Shown here piece by piece: positions 1 through 14,439 of a stretch of DNA of 64,000 bases. Under the pieces are notes generated by a model. The model did no database searches and was not told the DNA's origin. It worked only from the letters and a program-made list of their open reading frames with translations. Position 1 is the stretch's first letter; every line of letters starts with the position of its first letter. The translations under genes and the position numbers were made by a program. The stretch covers positions 7,706,830-7,770,829 of the forward strand of contig JACSVZ010000022.1 in assembly GCA_014706295.1 (NCBI GenBank). Reading direction: 5' to 3'. This stretch comes from Lycocorax pyrrhopterus obiensis (Eukaryota > Chordata > Aves > Passeriformes > Paradisaeidae).

Positions 1-3000
1 GTATTTCTAAGAAACCTCAAGGGGTATTTTTTGTCCAAGAGGTTTTCTGACCCCTCTTTGAACATTTTCAAGCCCTTTGCACCTTCAGCTTCCTCTAGCA
101 AGAGCTTCCTCAGATCTTCTGTGTGCAGAAGTGAATTGCTTCGGAGTGTACTGACCTTAAACAAGATTTTTCAATAGCAAATATAGACCGCAGATTGCCT
201 TGGTAGTACCTATTTTGTGTAATTTTATTTTTATTTCCTACCTTGAGGCAACTTTTAAAGAACCTGACATGTAAATCTGTTATCCTTAAATCTTCTTCTT
301 CTTGGAAGTCAGGTCCCTCCTGTGCTCCTTAATGAATTGAGGTGTCTTGACTTGTGTACCCCGAAAGACTCTCCAATCAGTGAGTCACTTAAAAATCTTA
401 TCTCTGTTATTTCACTTAGTGCTGGATAAATTCCCAGTGTCCCATTAATCCAGGGTTGCTTGCAAAGGTGTTCTCTATGGGAGCCAATCTTCTCTGTTGT
501 TACTCCGGGGTCCTGGCCACGGTCTAGCAGAGGTCCTTGGGACTTTGCTCCAATCCCAAACGCCTCCCTGTTTTAGTAGACTTGTTTTAGGGGGACAGGG
601 ACTTCCTGAATGGCTGTCATGTCTAATTTTGCAGATTGTTTCATGAGCCTTTTCTCTTTTCTACTTCCCTCAAAGGTCTGAACTTTCAGTAACCTGCTCA
701 GATTCACCAGGGAGGAAACCAAAAGCAGAAAGATGAGTTCTGAACTGTCTACAGGTTCCACATGAACAGGTTCCTTTTGTCAGAACGCACCAATTTTACG
801 TGCTTTGGGCCAAAGCAGAAATCCCTCAAACTATTTCATCTTTGCAACTTAACCATGTTGAATTGTCACTCTGTGTAACACCAGAAATTTTGAGTAGTGT
901 CACCTTTACCCGTTGGGGTTCTCCATAAGAAATGTGTAACCCCTTGGTAAATTTCTGTTACTAGAGGTGTCCACCCAGGCTGTTTTGGTTCAACAATGAT
1001 TTCCGGTGGCTGGGTGGGAAGTGTGTTGGAATACGGAACTTAAATCCATCTTGGCTAACTTGGATATACCTAAGGCAGGCCCTTAAAAACAAAGTTATTA
1101 ACAGAACACACTTGTATGTGTGTGAGGAGTGAGGTTATAGCAACAAGCAGTCCCCTGCCTCTTCTAAGCTGAGCCAGTTTCAACTGGCCTCTGGCTTTCC
1201 CCAAGATCAGGAAGTTGAAAATGCGACTGAGAGCCAACCCTCTCCCTTCTCCTATTTGATTCCTGTGCCCAAGCCACTGTGGATCTGACCCCAGGACCTC
1301 CTGGCTCTAAAAATGGATTTTGCACCGCCCAAGTGGCTCCTGTAAAGTGCAGAATTGGAAATGCAGTGTTTGTAGTTGTAATGATTTGCAGAAGAGGTGG
1401 GCCTTTGGAAACAGGGAAAATTGGCTGCTATCACCTCAGTGGCTTCTTGATGTGGTCCAAAGAAAAGGAGAACCATTATCTCCTACTTGCTGCAGATTAT
1501 TCAAGCCTTCCAGCAAATGGGCTGAATTCTCACTGGTGTAAACTGGATTAGCTCCACTGGAGTCAGTGGAGCTGAGCTGTTTCCCACGCTGGCTTAGGAT
1601 TTCTCCTGTTATCTTTGAGCGTGGCAGGAATAAAAATTGTAGCATTACAATTAAAGTCCCTCCTATGCTGTGGATGATAATCCATGCCTTTCCCTGTCCC
1701 CATGGAGCTGAGTTGTCTCAAGATTATGAGCCTTAGATGTTTAGAGCAATTTCGACTGGATCAGAGGTTATAGCCTCTGCTTTTTAACATTCTGCTTTTA
1801 TTTTCAGGCTATGAAGTGTAATAGTTCACCATTTTGGTTTAAGTATCACAATAAAAGTCAGTGAGATGGAACAGGCAATAAGCAGCCGTTTTACATCAGT
1901 GCTGCCGAGGCGGAGTGCTTAAGTCTTCATTAACCTACAGAGGAAGGAGCTACAGCAAAGACATTTGAAATAAAATACCAGGGATGAGGCTCAGGTCTCT
2001 TCCGGACCTGTACAGGCAGACACTTTGGAGGGCTGGTCCCTGGTGGGAATGTCTCTTCATGTCTGTGCTCTCATGCAATAAATAGGAGGGTAGGGAAGAC
2101 CCACACTGGTGTGTCAGGGACTGGAGTGCCTGGGATGTGTCACTGCTGATGGACATCAGGAGCTGAAAGCCAGGCAGGCTGTACTGCAGGGACTTCATAA
2201 CTCAGGGATGGCATTTCTGCATTTGCAGCATCTCTTTATTCTTCATTAGGCCCTTTATTAGAATTCTGAGACTGCTGGGTCTCTTCTGACACGTGGTATT
2301 CTGTTAATGGTCCACATTTCTGCACATAGTCCAAGAGAAGGTGGGGAACACAGCGGTAGGTGGGAAGGTTTCAGATTTCCCTCAGTCCTTCCTCAGAGCA
2401 GAGAGTCTCCAGGCCTCAGAGCATCTCCGTGGCCTCCTCTGGATTCACTCCAGCAGGTCCATATCTGTCTTGCACTTTATCTGCTCTCTGCTGGGGCATG
2501 GGTGAAGATGCCTTGTGTGAGATTTCAGACTCATTTGGTGAAGGAGAAATAACACTTTCTCTGCAGCCCAGAAACAGGAGAGCTCAAGTAAAGGAATTGC
2601 TGCTTTCCCTCTTGCTGAACCGAGCTTTCTCTCTGGTCCCAAAAGTGCAGCATCCCCGCCCTGCTTTACACAACACTTTGCTGCTGCTTCTGTAAAAGGT
2701 CTCCTTGAGATTGCCTCTATTTACTCTTCAGCATAATGAAGATTGTTTCCCTTGCCTGGGGGTAGAAGTAGAAATGCTGAGAATTTACTGTTCTGGTTTA
2801 TTGTTTAAAAGAGATGTTGCTGTGCCATGAGTGTGTCTCTGCCTTGTCCCGGGTTTTGCCATGTCAGAGCACTTCCAACATCCTCTTCAATGTCTGCAGG
2901 ATCTCTGTTTCCTGGGCTTCTGTTTGAAACCCAGCACAACTGTGACAAACTTTCCAAAAAAACAGCCACTCCCTGTGTTTTTGATGCATGTTTCCCCATT

Positions 3001-6000
3001 TTCCTCCTGAATTTGCTCCTTTTCCAGTCAAGTCAAACACCTCCTCCTGAATGCTGAATAAAGAATGATAGTATGTGTTTGGGGTTTTTTTTCCTAAGAT
3101 AAAACTAGGAAGAAAAAACACACAAGGAAAACATCTGTCTTAAAATCAACAGATATGCCTGTCTACTTCACTTATTTTGCTGCAGGAAAACACAATTAAA
3201 TGAACCAGGTGCAAGGTGAAAGATAAGTCTTAGAGTCTGTTCTGTGTTCACCTTCGTTAGAGGCTTCTTAACTTGCTTACTTAGTGGAGAAATTCAGAGA
3301 TATTTATTTACCTGTTATCTAAAGTCCTCACATTCTGTCACATTACATGAAAATGGCTGGTTACAAGGAATTTTGCTTCCAATTGGAATTAGAGGTACTG
3401 ATGTCCTGGAGTTCACCTGCTTTGTCAGTCGGCATTGCCAAGTGGAGATTTGCAGCAAGGTGGAAATGAAATGAAGCAATATTTTCACATCAGGGTAGGT
3501 GAACCTGGGCCACTCACATACAGGTGGATATTCAAATTGTGGCCTCAAGTCCCTCATCTTATCAAGGGCAGAAAAGTACTTTATTTGCATGAGAAAAGCA
3601 ATATATTAATGGTAAGGGAGAGTCGGGGTAAATACTTTAAAGACTATGAGGCATTTGGATGCTACCAGGGTGAATATAATGTAACTAACTGAGATAAATG
3701 GGTGGTTGGGAATAAGGAATAAAATAAATAAAAGTAGATGAGTAAGTGCTTCATAAAGCTCTGCTGTTTGTTCAGAGAACAATGAGCTTTCCTGATGTCC
3801 TAAGAGGAGTAGGATGTGTGTGATCTTAGTGGCTACCAAAATTCATGTTAGAAGGTGAAAAAATCACAAAGATTTTACCTAATTTTAATTTGTGTTTTTA
3901 GGTCTGGATTCCTGACTGTCGTTGCCCTGAGAGACAAGGACATGCTAAAGCTGTGCTGAAGCCTGCGTGGTTTTGAGCACAGACTGAAGCACTTTCAACA
4001 ATCCAGCCAGTGACTCAGTGTAAATCTTATACACTGCTTGGAGATAACATCTAAAATAAAAGTGCTTTTTTCCTCTTTTTCTTCACAGCCGCTGTTGTCC
4101 TATGAGAAAGGGCTCTCTGTGTATTTAAACATTGATGAACTCTTAAGTAAAGAATCAAAACAAAGAGAAAAAAATCGTCCCCAAGAGTGTGTGAACAGCA
4201 AGGGTTTCTCTGCCTTTGCCCTGATTCTTTTTCCCCTTCAAACAGCTGTAAATCTTCGTGATCTCTCTCCTTGTCCACCAGCTCTGCTAGAGGCAAATGA
4301 GCAGGGACAGGCACAAATATTCAACCCTAGTGAGAGAAAATGCTAAAATAGTCCCTCTCCACTCCCACCCCCCATTTACTCTCTCCCCTCTCTGGGCAGC
4401 CACATCAGTGATGAGATGTGTCAGCACGTGCAGGGCTTTATCTGATTCCATTTTAGATCTCTGCAATTTGCTTGCAGGACTTAAGCAAGTGAGAGTTTTA
4501 TAGGGGGCTGATCAAAGATGAGTGGAAACCTCCCCTTATTCCCATCTCAATTTTCTGAATAGCAGCATCTATTTCTATCCATCAGGCTCTGGAAAAGGGA
4601 AATTGCATCTCTCAGAATCGTTTCCTCTCCCCGATTTTTCAATTCCAATAATTAAGAAAAAAAGGATAAAATCCATAAGAAGAGATTAGCAACACCATCC
4701 AGTTTGTGCCTGGGAGTCCTTCTGTGGAGGTGACAGCACATCATATTCACCAGGAGCTGGGAAGCTTCACTGGGATGTTGCACTTATCCCACCCAGGGAT
4801 GTGGCTGAGATTCCCCTGTGCTCCTCTCTGCTCCCAGGGACATTGGCTGTCCAGACCTGAGGCAAACACAGCGCAGCAATGACATATCTGCTGCAAACCA
4901 CATCTGTAACTACAAAAATTTTAATGTAAATAGAAACAAACAGCAACTGAATGAACTTTTTAGATCAAGAACTGAGACTCCAGAGGACTTGGACTACATG
5001 GCTTTGTTGTTTGCTTTTGTGACAAGGTTACTCTCTTTGTGTCAAAGGGAATTTCATCGTTGCCTTTTAAAGAAGTGTAAGTTCAAACAATATTGATATG
5101 TTCTTCTCTTTAACCCTATTTGTCTTTTTTGTACAAAGTACAACAAGAGGCAATGCACCATAGAAAGAAAAAAGGGGTTAAGAATTCATATTTTCCATCC
5201 TATCAGACATCTACAGGCCATGAAGACATCACCTAGATGAGTATTTAGCTAAAAAATCTGAAGCTGGTTCAATTTTTGGCATTTAGCACCTGGGGCCCTG
5301 GTGGTTGCACCTCAGTGCTGGATTTGAACATGGAGCAGACTGGACACAGGAGTGACTCCGGATGGCCTCTGATGCAGTGATATAGAAATGAAAAATCCCT
5401 TATGGGCTGCTGAGTACACAGTGTATATTTTAATCACCAGGTAGATGGCCTGTGCAGTGAGCACGGCCAGAATATCCTTTTATTTGTCTATGAGAGAGCT
5501 CCTGTGCCTTTAACCGAGTGTGACAGTTCCTTAACCACCGTGCCCCTCACCAGAGGTTCATTTTCTTCCCCTGGGACATCACTCAGAGTAATTGTCCCCA
5601 GTAATAATCAATAAATCCAAATTATCTTGAATAAAGCCAGATTTATTTAACACAGTGTAACAAATAGAAAACCAGAAAGAAAATCCATGTAAATACAATT
5701 TAAAGAGAACAGGCTTGTCTGAGGCTATGGACTACGTAGTAAGCACTCCAGCTGGCCAAGACATTTTACAACGCTATGTACAGACCAGCACATTAACCCT
5801 TTAGATTAAGGAAAGTAGACTTTTGACTTGGGAAATCTTCAGGCTGCACAGGACTTTCTTTTCCAAAAGACCCTCTCCTAAATAAAAATTTCTTAGCTCT
5901 CCACCTTGTTCACCTCCTGAGTAAATAAGAAATACTAAAGATGGAGGCATTTTTTTATATAGAAAGTCTTTTTTTTTGGATAATACCACTCTGAAACTTC

Positions 6001-9000
6001 CCATGGAAATGCCTTAAATATTTTTCATTTTCTTCCCTCTGATGGGAGGCCATCAGAATATTCTCTAGAATTATCTAGTGGCCTACAGCCTTTGGATTCT
6101 AATGGCACTGGGGTCAAATTCATGTAAAACAAATTTTTATATCAGATTTCTTTCCCGTAGCTTAGAAATCAAACGCCATTCCAGGTTCTTTCATCAGCTG
6201 TTTTTCGTTTCCCTGTTCCTAGAAGTCGAGTTCTCAGCAGTTGTGATTTCAAAATGCCATTTTCCTGGGACTGCTGGGTTTCAGTACGACTTCTCAGTTT
6301 CTGTGGTGTCAGAAGTTTTTCCTAGAGCTACACGGCTGAGGCTCTTTCTCCAGCTAATTAAAATTTACACCTCCAAATTTTCTCTATTTGGTCTTTGCCT
6401 CAGTCCTTCAGCACACATCCACCATGGTGCAAGTGAGATTCCTCTTCTCCTGGACCACTCTTTCAGTTGCTCTTCTCCCCGAATGTCCTTTATTCTTTGA
6501 CTCACAATGCAGTGACAACCTGCACCATTCAGAAACTTTTAAGGGATTTCAGCAGGAGATGCATTTGTAGTTTTGTTCTTCCAAGGACTGGGTATTCAGA
6601 GGCTGATTTTTCAAGCTTCCCATGTAAGATGATTGTGCTGTGATGCCACCCTTGAAGTAGCCTCTGTTGGCATCCCAGAGATCAATTACTATAAATTAGT
6701 CCTTGAAAATTTGTTGGTGACTTGGTTAAAAAGGAGGCCTCCAACTTTGGTGGTTTAAATGTGATTTTTTGTTGTTGTTATAATTTAATGTAGTGTTCAA
6801 GCATGCAATTTCATGAACTTTGGGAAACCGATTTAGTTTTATGTTTTCATGCCTCCACGCTGAGATTCCATGAGAATTCAGCACTAAGGCATCAGGGCAC
6901 ACTGCAGCCTTCCCCTTTCCTCTGAAAGCCTTTAGGACCTTCATAACTTTGAGAATTGTTCCTCTGCCAAATACAGTTGAAATTAGCCAATTGTTTCAAA
7001 AGTTTGGTGGGCTTATGCACACGCCCAGAGCATGAGTGTGCAAAGCTTATTCCCTCAGAGAGCAGAGACAAAAGGAAATTGGCCACTATAATTGAAATTG
7101 ATAAAAGTATTCAACATTTTTAACAGAGCAATTCAAGACTACTCCTATCACATTCTTCCTTTTTTGCGAAAAATTGTAGTGACCCACATCCTCATATTTG
7201 CTTATGTCACTGAATGCAAGATTGTGATAAGTCAAAAATATGCAGTGTACCCCAAAATAACTGCGGATGTAGATAATTGCCCCTCTGAAAACCTTGTTGG
7301 ACCAGATTATTGTTCAGTCCTCAATGTGTGTATTTAGAATTCGTGGGCAGCTTTTAGCATGCACACAATTCTCTTCAGACACATTCCTTCTCACGCCTGA
7401 CCTCCGTTTTACATGATTTTAAGCTGTTTTCCTCTTAACATGAAGCTATTCCCAGTGCATTTCAACAACATATTTAGCATGCCATTAATTTTTTTCCCCT
7501 TCAAATCTCATTCCATCTGATAGCCTGGCAGCTCTGACTATAACCAGTTTCCTTCTCATTACCAGTCCTTTAAAAGGGAGGAAGAAGACATCTTCAGGGT
7601 TTCGTTACCTTTCTTCTTTCCCATTGTAAATTTCCTACTTTCCTACTTTGTCATAAAACCATGGAGATTGTTGTTCACAGTATGCATCCCACTGGCAGAG
7701 AGGGAAATAATAAAACCATCATGCTCAAACTGAATCCACTGCTGTCATTGTGTTGCAGATAATTGAGCACATTTTTAGAGTCCTCCTCTGTGGAGGTTTT
7801 TATTTTTTCTGTTAAGTCATCCTCTGTGCAGGTGTTTTTATTTGGGGGGGTGCTTTTGTCTTTGCTCTGTTTCTGAAGCACCAAGGGCACAAATGTTACC
7901 AGAGCTCTAACACAGCCTTTGCTGCCTTTCTCGGGGTTTAACAAGTTGCTACAAGGAAGGCCTGGTCTCATCTTTACCCCCATATTCTGCTAAGTGTTAG
8001 CATCAGCAGAGCCTTAACAACCAGTTTAACAATTGTTAAACAATTTTTTCTTGTTTTCCTTCCCCAAGAAGAGGTGTGGTTTGGCTTCTTGGCTCCCTTA
8101 TCTTTTCACAGAGTGGCCCTTGGAAGGGGAGTCAGGAATGAAGTCTCATCATACTTGGCACAGGAGAGGTTGATTCATTAAAATCAACCTTGTCTGAGTG
8201 AAAGGGTGAATTTATGTTTAAATTTTTAATTTTTAGGTGTTTCCCAAGGATTTTCTTTAATTGCCAAAGCATCCATTCTGTCTAAATTTTTAAATGAAAA
8301 TATTCTGCATATGGTTCCAAAGTGATTCTTTGCATTTTCAGAATTGCTTTTTATTTTCAGTAGAAGATTTTACATGTTCATTGGCCAGAGCCTGCATTAG
8401 GGCAGACTTCTGTTTGTAAAAGTACTTGAAGAGAGTTGTTTTTATATTGTCGTCCTAGTTTTGGGTAGGAAAATATTTCAAAGTACAAAATCTTATGGCA
8501 ATGAAAACACTTTCCTTCCACTTCACTTTTTTAAATAACTGCCTCTGTTGAAATACTATTCTGCTTCTTTTACTTTTTCCTAGTGCCCATCAATAATTCA
8601 TTACATTATTAGGAAATGGATAAAGCTGGAATAAATCATTTAATACAGTATTTTCCAAATTCATATCGATGTGAGTTTGAGTGTGTGGCATACAAGAAGG
8701 TGATTACCATTTCCAGCAAGGAAAAGAAGCAGATGAACTGTACAAAATGCTCAGTAAATGCCGTGTGTTTGGCAATGCAACTTTCTGGCTCCCTGCACAT
8801 GGCACAACCCAAATCATTAAAAACTGTTACCATACAGACCCAAGCACTGTCTGATGTCGCTGTGCATGTCCAGGCTGTGGATTATTAAAGGATTTAAACA
8901 CTGTCCAGGGCTGATAGTTGCTTTTTTCCTGAAATTTTAAGTGCAGCCTCTGATGTTGTACTTCGTCATTTAAAGCAAGATGCCCCTCACACCTTTCAGC

Positions 9001-9802
9001 TCACATATATGGAGCAGATTTTTTAATAGAGCTCCTGTCTGTATCACCAGTGTGGAGCTCCACCTCTGTGAGTCCCACAGTCAGCAATGTCAATCAGCTG
9101 AATGGAAGTGTGCATGTGCTGAAATGCGTTGCTGACGGGGAAATGCAGGCTGCAACAGCTTACAACCTGTGGAGACCTAAACTGGGACCTGAGCATGAAA
9201 ACCACTGTAACATCCTCTCTCCCAGATAATTTCCCCACCTTTCAGTCTTCATGAAGAAAGGCTGCAAAGCCTCCCAAACATGCAGACTCTGCCCAGAAAG
9301 CTGATAAGACCTCAGCCAGTGCTCAGGGATATCACAGGAGCAGGGAGCAGCACGTGATACCTTCCTGGTCATTTAGGAATTGCACAAGGAGCTAAGCTGA
9401 GACTGGCTACTGAACTTGAGGTCAAGTTTAATTGCTCTAAAGTAGTGCCATGGGAAGGAGGGGTTTAGTTAGTTTCTCCAATGGAACTTTCAGAAAACCA
9501 GCCACTGACTCAGCTTTTTTAAAACTGCCTTAGGAACATGTGGTCCACAGGGCAGAGGTGCCCATTTTAAAGCTCTTTGGCCATGGATGTCCATTCCTGC
9601 CTGATTTACAGGAATGTGAAACAGGTAGTTGTTTGACAAACCAGAATGCATTCATTCCATGCTCTTTCCCCAGCTCATAAGCCATGCTAATGGTGTTAAT
9701 AAGGATTAATGGAGGCTTGAGAGAATTAGGAAAGCATCCTGTATGTCAGCCCTCCAACAAAGCCATGTCTTAAGACTTATCACATTTACAAATGCTCCTC
9801 AC

Positions 9803-9840
9803 CAAAAAAGAAAAAGAAAAAAAAACTAAAGAAAAAGGAA
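9803..9840. repeat. A-rich purine tract
   Basis: The tract is a long run of A interrupted by single G and one CT (AAAAAAGAAAAAGAAAAAAAA and so on). It encodes poly-Lys in a spurious frame. No retroposon body with a poly-A tail could be recognised to its left. Confidence 0.8.
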
Positions 9841-11024
9841 CCCCAAACCCCTCCTGCAAGCTCAGAGCTGGTGGCAGAAGAGTTGTTCAGCGAAGGGAGG
9901 TGGAGGCCCCCGAAGCCAAGCAGAGAGGAGAAGGGCAGCTGTGGGAGTGGAGGAGCTGGCAGGGCCGGCTCAGCCCCAGTGCCAGCGCCGTGCTCCGATG
10001 TGAGATCCAGCTGGCAAAGGGGAGCTGCACAAACGCTGCTCTCTTGCTCAGCAGATCTGCTCTTAATTACCTGCCTGTAAGTCAGGATTCATTTAATAAG
10101 TCTGTGGAGCTGGACAGTGTGTAGGCTACAGTACCTGCAAGCTGAATTTCTCCGCCTTGAGTACGTGCAGGTTTCAGCTGCTACTGTGAACAACTTTTCT
10201 CATAAATTCTACGTTTTGCTTCACACCCCAGAACTGAAACTGTCTTAAAACATGAAGTTGAGTTCAGGTAATGATTTGTACCACAAACAAGAGGTTTTCA
10301 GCTGCAGCAGCAGGGCAAAGACACCAGCTCCCAGCTGCAGCACGGGGACAAATGCTGCTCTGAAATCCCCGGTGCTGAGGTACCAAAATGAGTAGGAATG
10401 AAAGAGTGTAGTACTCTGTGCATATGAGAAATACGAATGGGGAGAGCTTTTCTGAATGAAAGGAAAACAAATCCCAAACCTCATGAACAAATATTTTCAA
10501 AGGCCCTTGACACAGGTCAGTTCTAGACATTAACAGTCCCTGGCAAAATTGGGTTAGATGAGACAAGTCGGAGGTGCTGATTCCAGCTGAAAACTCAAGT
10601 GCTGAGTGCTTTAGGTACCTTGTGCTGCTTTTACACTGTTTTTCAGAGATGTAGGCCAGCACATTTTATTTCAGAAGAACTGACTGTCAAGGCCCTGTTT
10701 TGGTGACTTTAGAACTGTGTTTAGATCAGAAAACTACTTCTTTCTCCATTACTTTCTGAACCCTGTTAAATGTAACCCATTCAACTTTTGACTGCAGAGT
10801 TTATCCAGCTTTAGGCCACTGTATTCTTCCAGCAGCAGCCCTTTGGCTTCTGTAAAGGATAAGTGATTGGCTGTCTATCACAAAAAAAATGAGCTTTTTC
10901 CATCACTGTCTTCATTTCTAATTTACATCCATTGGCACTTTCAGTTATATTCTTAATTTTTGTCTCCTGAGAAGGAAGCTTTTCATACATCCATTGTTAA
11001 GTAGAATCACCAGGAATTTCCAGA

Positions 11025-11109
11025 ATAAGAAGTGAAAAAGAAGAAGAAAGAAAAAAGCAACCTTCTTTTCCTTCCTTTTTTTCAAAAATGTCTTCTTTTT
11101 TTTTTTTTT
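11025..11109. repeat. Purine tract followed by pyrimidine tract
   Basis: A GAA-rich purine run (about 11,025-11,056) is followed after AAGCAACC by a CTTCC/T-rich pyrimidine run (11,061-11,082), then CAAAAATG and a C/T run ending in 14 T. The two halves are roughly complementary (AAGAAGAAAG versus CTTCTTTT). Confidence 0.8.
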
Positions 11110-14100
11110 GTACTCCAGCCAGATGGAATTAGGGCAATTGTTCACTCGTAAGTACTATGGAGATTAATGAGGTCCAGGGGCAGAGCCATGAGAAAATAGA
11201 AATGTAAAAAAGCGAAGTTTCCAAAAATACAGCCTCCACGATACCATAGGGATGGATCAGATTGAATGTTTCATCTCATAGCCTGGCTGGGCAGGCTGCC
11301 TCATGTTCTTAGCTTATTAAAAACCTGAACCCTTTTTTCACCCTCTCAGGCCAACCCCGGTGAAAACAGAGCTGATGCTCACGACTTGCATGTCTGTAGC
11401 CAAAGAGTCACGGCGCTCACTCAGCCAAAGGTTTAAGAAGACATTTAAACTCGTCTAAGTGTTTTAGACTGCTCTATTTGCACTTCTCTGGGGAGCTCAC
11501 TTTGAATCAGCGTGTGTTGTTTTCCGAGTTCTGTGAGAGAGGGAGGGAGCGCTGGGAGGCTGCTGTGATTAAACTGGGGGTCAGATTTAGATCGGGGCTC
11601 CCACACTCCGACCACTTCACAGAGGTACCCTGTGGGCCCAGCAGAACACCCGGGACTCAACTCCTCCTCCTGCAAACACAAGCTCTGGAGAGATGCTTAG
11701 AATTGATTGGAATGCCTGAAACTCCAAAGGGTCAAGTCTTTCTCATCTTCTTCACCAAGGTCAAAAGGATTGTAACCTGCAAATGCCACGATTGCACCTT
11801 CAATCGTTATTCCCGCGTGTGTTGAGAAGCTTCCCAAGACAGGGGAAGAGACTAAAAAGCTGTCCTGCAAAGGGCTCGTGCCATGCTCTTGCTTGCAAAG
11901 TGATTTCAAAGCAGCAGAGGTGGTGTGGCAGAGCAAACAGCAGTGACCCACCTGCTCATGATCTATCCAGAAAGGCGTGAGAGGTCCTTAAGCTGTGTCC
12001 TTGCACACACTAGACAGCCCTGATGTGAAATGTTTGGAGACAATTGCTGCCTACTTGAAGTTCCCCAATACTCAAGAGTCAAGCCATTGGCACAAGAATA
12101 TCTGCAAGAGCCACTCACGTTGTGGGTCCAGCTTTCCCCACACCCATGGTCAGTAGAGCATCTGAGTCTTAAAGTTGTGTGTGGAGAAGGAACAAGGAGA
12201 GGGGCTTAGAAAATAACTCATTTATTCTCATGTCTTCTTCCTTTCAGGTGTTTTCTTAACAGTTCCTATTCTGCTAGTAAATCCAAGACAGGCTTTATTA
12301 GAGCAGGAAATACTGTTCAAAAGTGTTGCTTTAAACCATCAGATGTGGTCTGAAACTAGCTGGGTTAACAAAGCATGGAGAGGAAAACTCACAAGGCAGC
12401 TACTAAAAAATTTCAATACTCGATACATGGGACAGTTAAATTTAAAGCGGCTTAAATGACTCCTGTGTTTTACCTGCTGTTGCTGCCACACACAGATCTT
12501 GTCACTTTAAATCTTCATTTTCGCAATTTTCTGTTCCATAACTGTAGGGTATATACTTGGATCCACAGAAGTATAATATTCTGACAGCTGTTTCCTTTGC
12601 TAGCAGTTTATTTAAGCACATTATTTGGTGCAATTTAGACCTCATTCAGAACTACTTCAAAAACTTAAAAAGACTCATTTCTCCCCCTGCTTGTCTGTCT
12701 GTCTGATACCACTCCAGTCATCAGAGCTTCCAGTTCACAGTATCATTTCAGCCATAGTTAATCAAACTCAAAGAGGAAAGGCATATGCTTTTAGGCTAGA
12801 TTTAACCTTTATATGGGTGCCAGAAAATCTTTGGATGTAGAAAGAAATAAGAAGAAAATGCATCTGCTGAGAATAGCAGAGGGTGTCGCTTCCATTTATG
12901 AGGGCTGCTCCAGAACTCGGATTATATGAAGCAAATTAGCTGCTTTGAATGAAATATGAATTGGGTTTAAGACTCTATAGGAAATTCTTGCTCTTTATGC
13001 ACTAGCCCCTGGAGCTCAGACATACTCTCAGACCTGCAGATATCCTTGGTACACAACTCCTGCTGAAAACAGTGGCAATTTATTTCCTCAGCATGCAGAA
13101 TTAGGAGGGTTTTTTGGAGTGAGGTGGCTGTACAGGAGCAGAGGGAAAGAGAAGAGTTATCCACAAGGCATGGCAGAGGTTTGTGAGATAGGAGAGGTGG
13201 CAGAGGTGCCCCTGGCCTTGCTGCCCAAGGACTGGGAGGGAGCAGGGTGCCCAATGTGGCTCCTGAGGTGACACAGCGCCCAGGAGTGGGGAAGGCACAG
13301 CTGCTCTCAGGAGGGTGCAGTACATACATGCAGGTTGAACAAAGACCCAGCTCCGTCTGGACTCATGCCCAAGGTTTCCTGAGGCCTGAATAAGCATCAT
13401 GTCTTGTTTGCTGTTTGAGCCTCTCTGCTGTGCTGGGAGCAACCAGGAGCTTTTGGAGCAATAGCAATGGAGTCATTTTGCAAATCATGCTAAAGGAGAC
13501 CCACGCCATGTTTCCAATCCTCCCCCACCCCAAAGCTGTGCATGAGACAGTGAAGTCCAGGTCTGTGCCTTGAAATCCGAGTTTCCCACCTGGTTCCTGC
13601 CCCCTGGCAGATGGCAGAAGCTGTGCATTGTCATGCATCCCTCCTGCAGCCTCCAGCCCCGCTGGCTGCACCCCTGCACCTCCTCCTGCCCCAACCTGCG
13701 TGTGCCGCAGGAGGGGCTGACATCAGGCTTGCTAATGTGGCTCCACAGCCAGAGATACCCATCTCCCAGAAGTAATTAAATTAACCAGATTTACGCAGTC
13801 TCTCACCGCATACTTTGGGTTTTCCAGAGGGCTGCCAAGATGTGGGGCTGAGCTGCGTGCTGGGAAGGGCAGGAAGGTGGACAGGAAGCTGGAGGTGCCC
13901 ATCGTGAGCACAGCATGGAGGAGATGCCTTTATCCACTGCCTCAAATCCGGGTTTGCCTCTCCCTGGCAGCTGGCAAAGGACTGTGGAGTTTTGGGAGGA
14001 GCCCTGCCCCAGTGCAAATTTCGAGACAATCTTTGACTGGGGAACAGGTCCTTCCAGGTTATGTCTGCTCCTACCCTCCCTGTGCTATCAGGCTGCATCT

Positions 14101-14439
14101 GATGTGGGAGCTCTTCCTCAGTTATAAACTAATTTGTAGCGGGCAGCAGAGTGTTTGGTGGTTAGAGGAAGGAGGGTAGGGAGGCATCCCTGCTTCCACC
14201 AGCAGATCCAGGCCTTTCAGCTGTCCCCCACAGCTCAGCCCAGCAGATTAAACCTGCCAATCTGTTGCTAATATCTGTATTAGCTCATTTTAAAGTTAGT
14301 TTAAGTAGATCTAATCTGCAGTGCAGTCACGGTGTACAGTGTGCACACAGTCATTTATTCAATGCCACATCTTTCTCTTCTTAGTAATTTACCCAGACCC
14401 GCTCACCATGAGGGCACTAATTGCCTGGATGAGGTGTGT

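Larger units (their letters stand above)
1..14439. other. Unique non-coding DNA, no gene recognised
   Basis: Intergenic or intronic sequence. Open frames are short and scattered; the longest are 140 codons on plus (6,078-6,500) and 132 codons on minus (10,264-10,662), neither with a protein signature. A-rich DNA occurs at 9.80-9.84 kb and a purine/pyrimidine tract at 11.03-11.11 kb. The 7.4-8.9 kb part is AT-rich with many TAAT-like and TTTAAA words, but it is less distinctive than the later candidate blocks. I saw no SINE or LINE in this stretch, although very old relics would escape reading by eye. Confidence 0.75.

Noticed and set aside
6078..6500. 140-codon plus-strand open frame
   Set aside because: No domain, biased composition or exon-like borders; length is within chance for a 64-kb vertebrate window.
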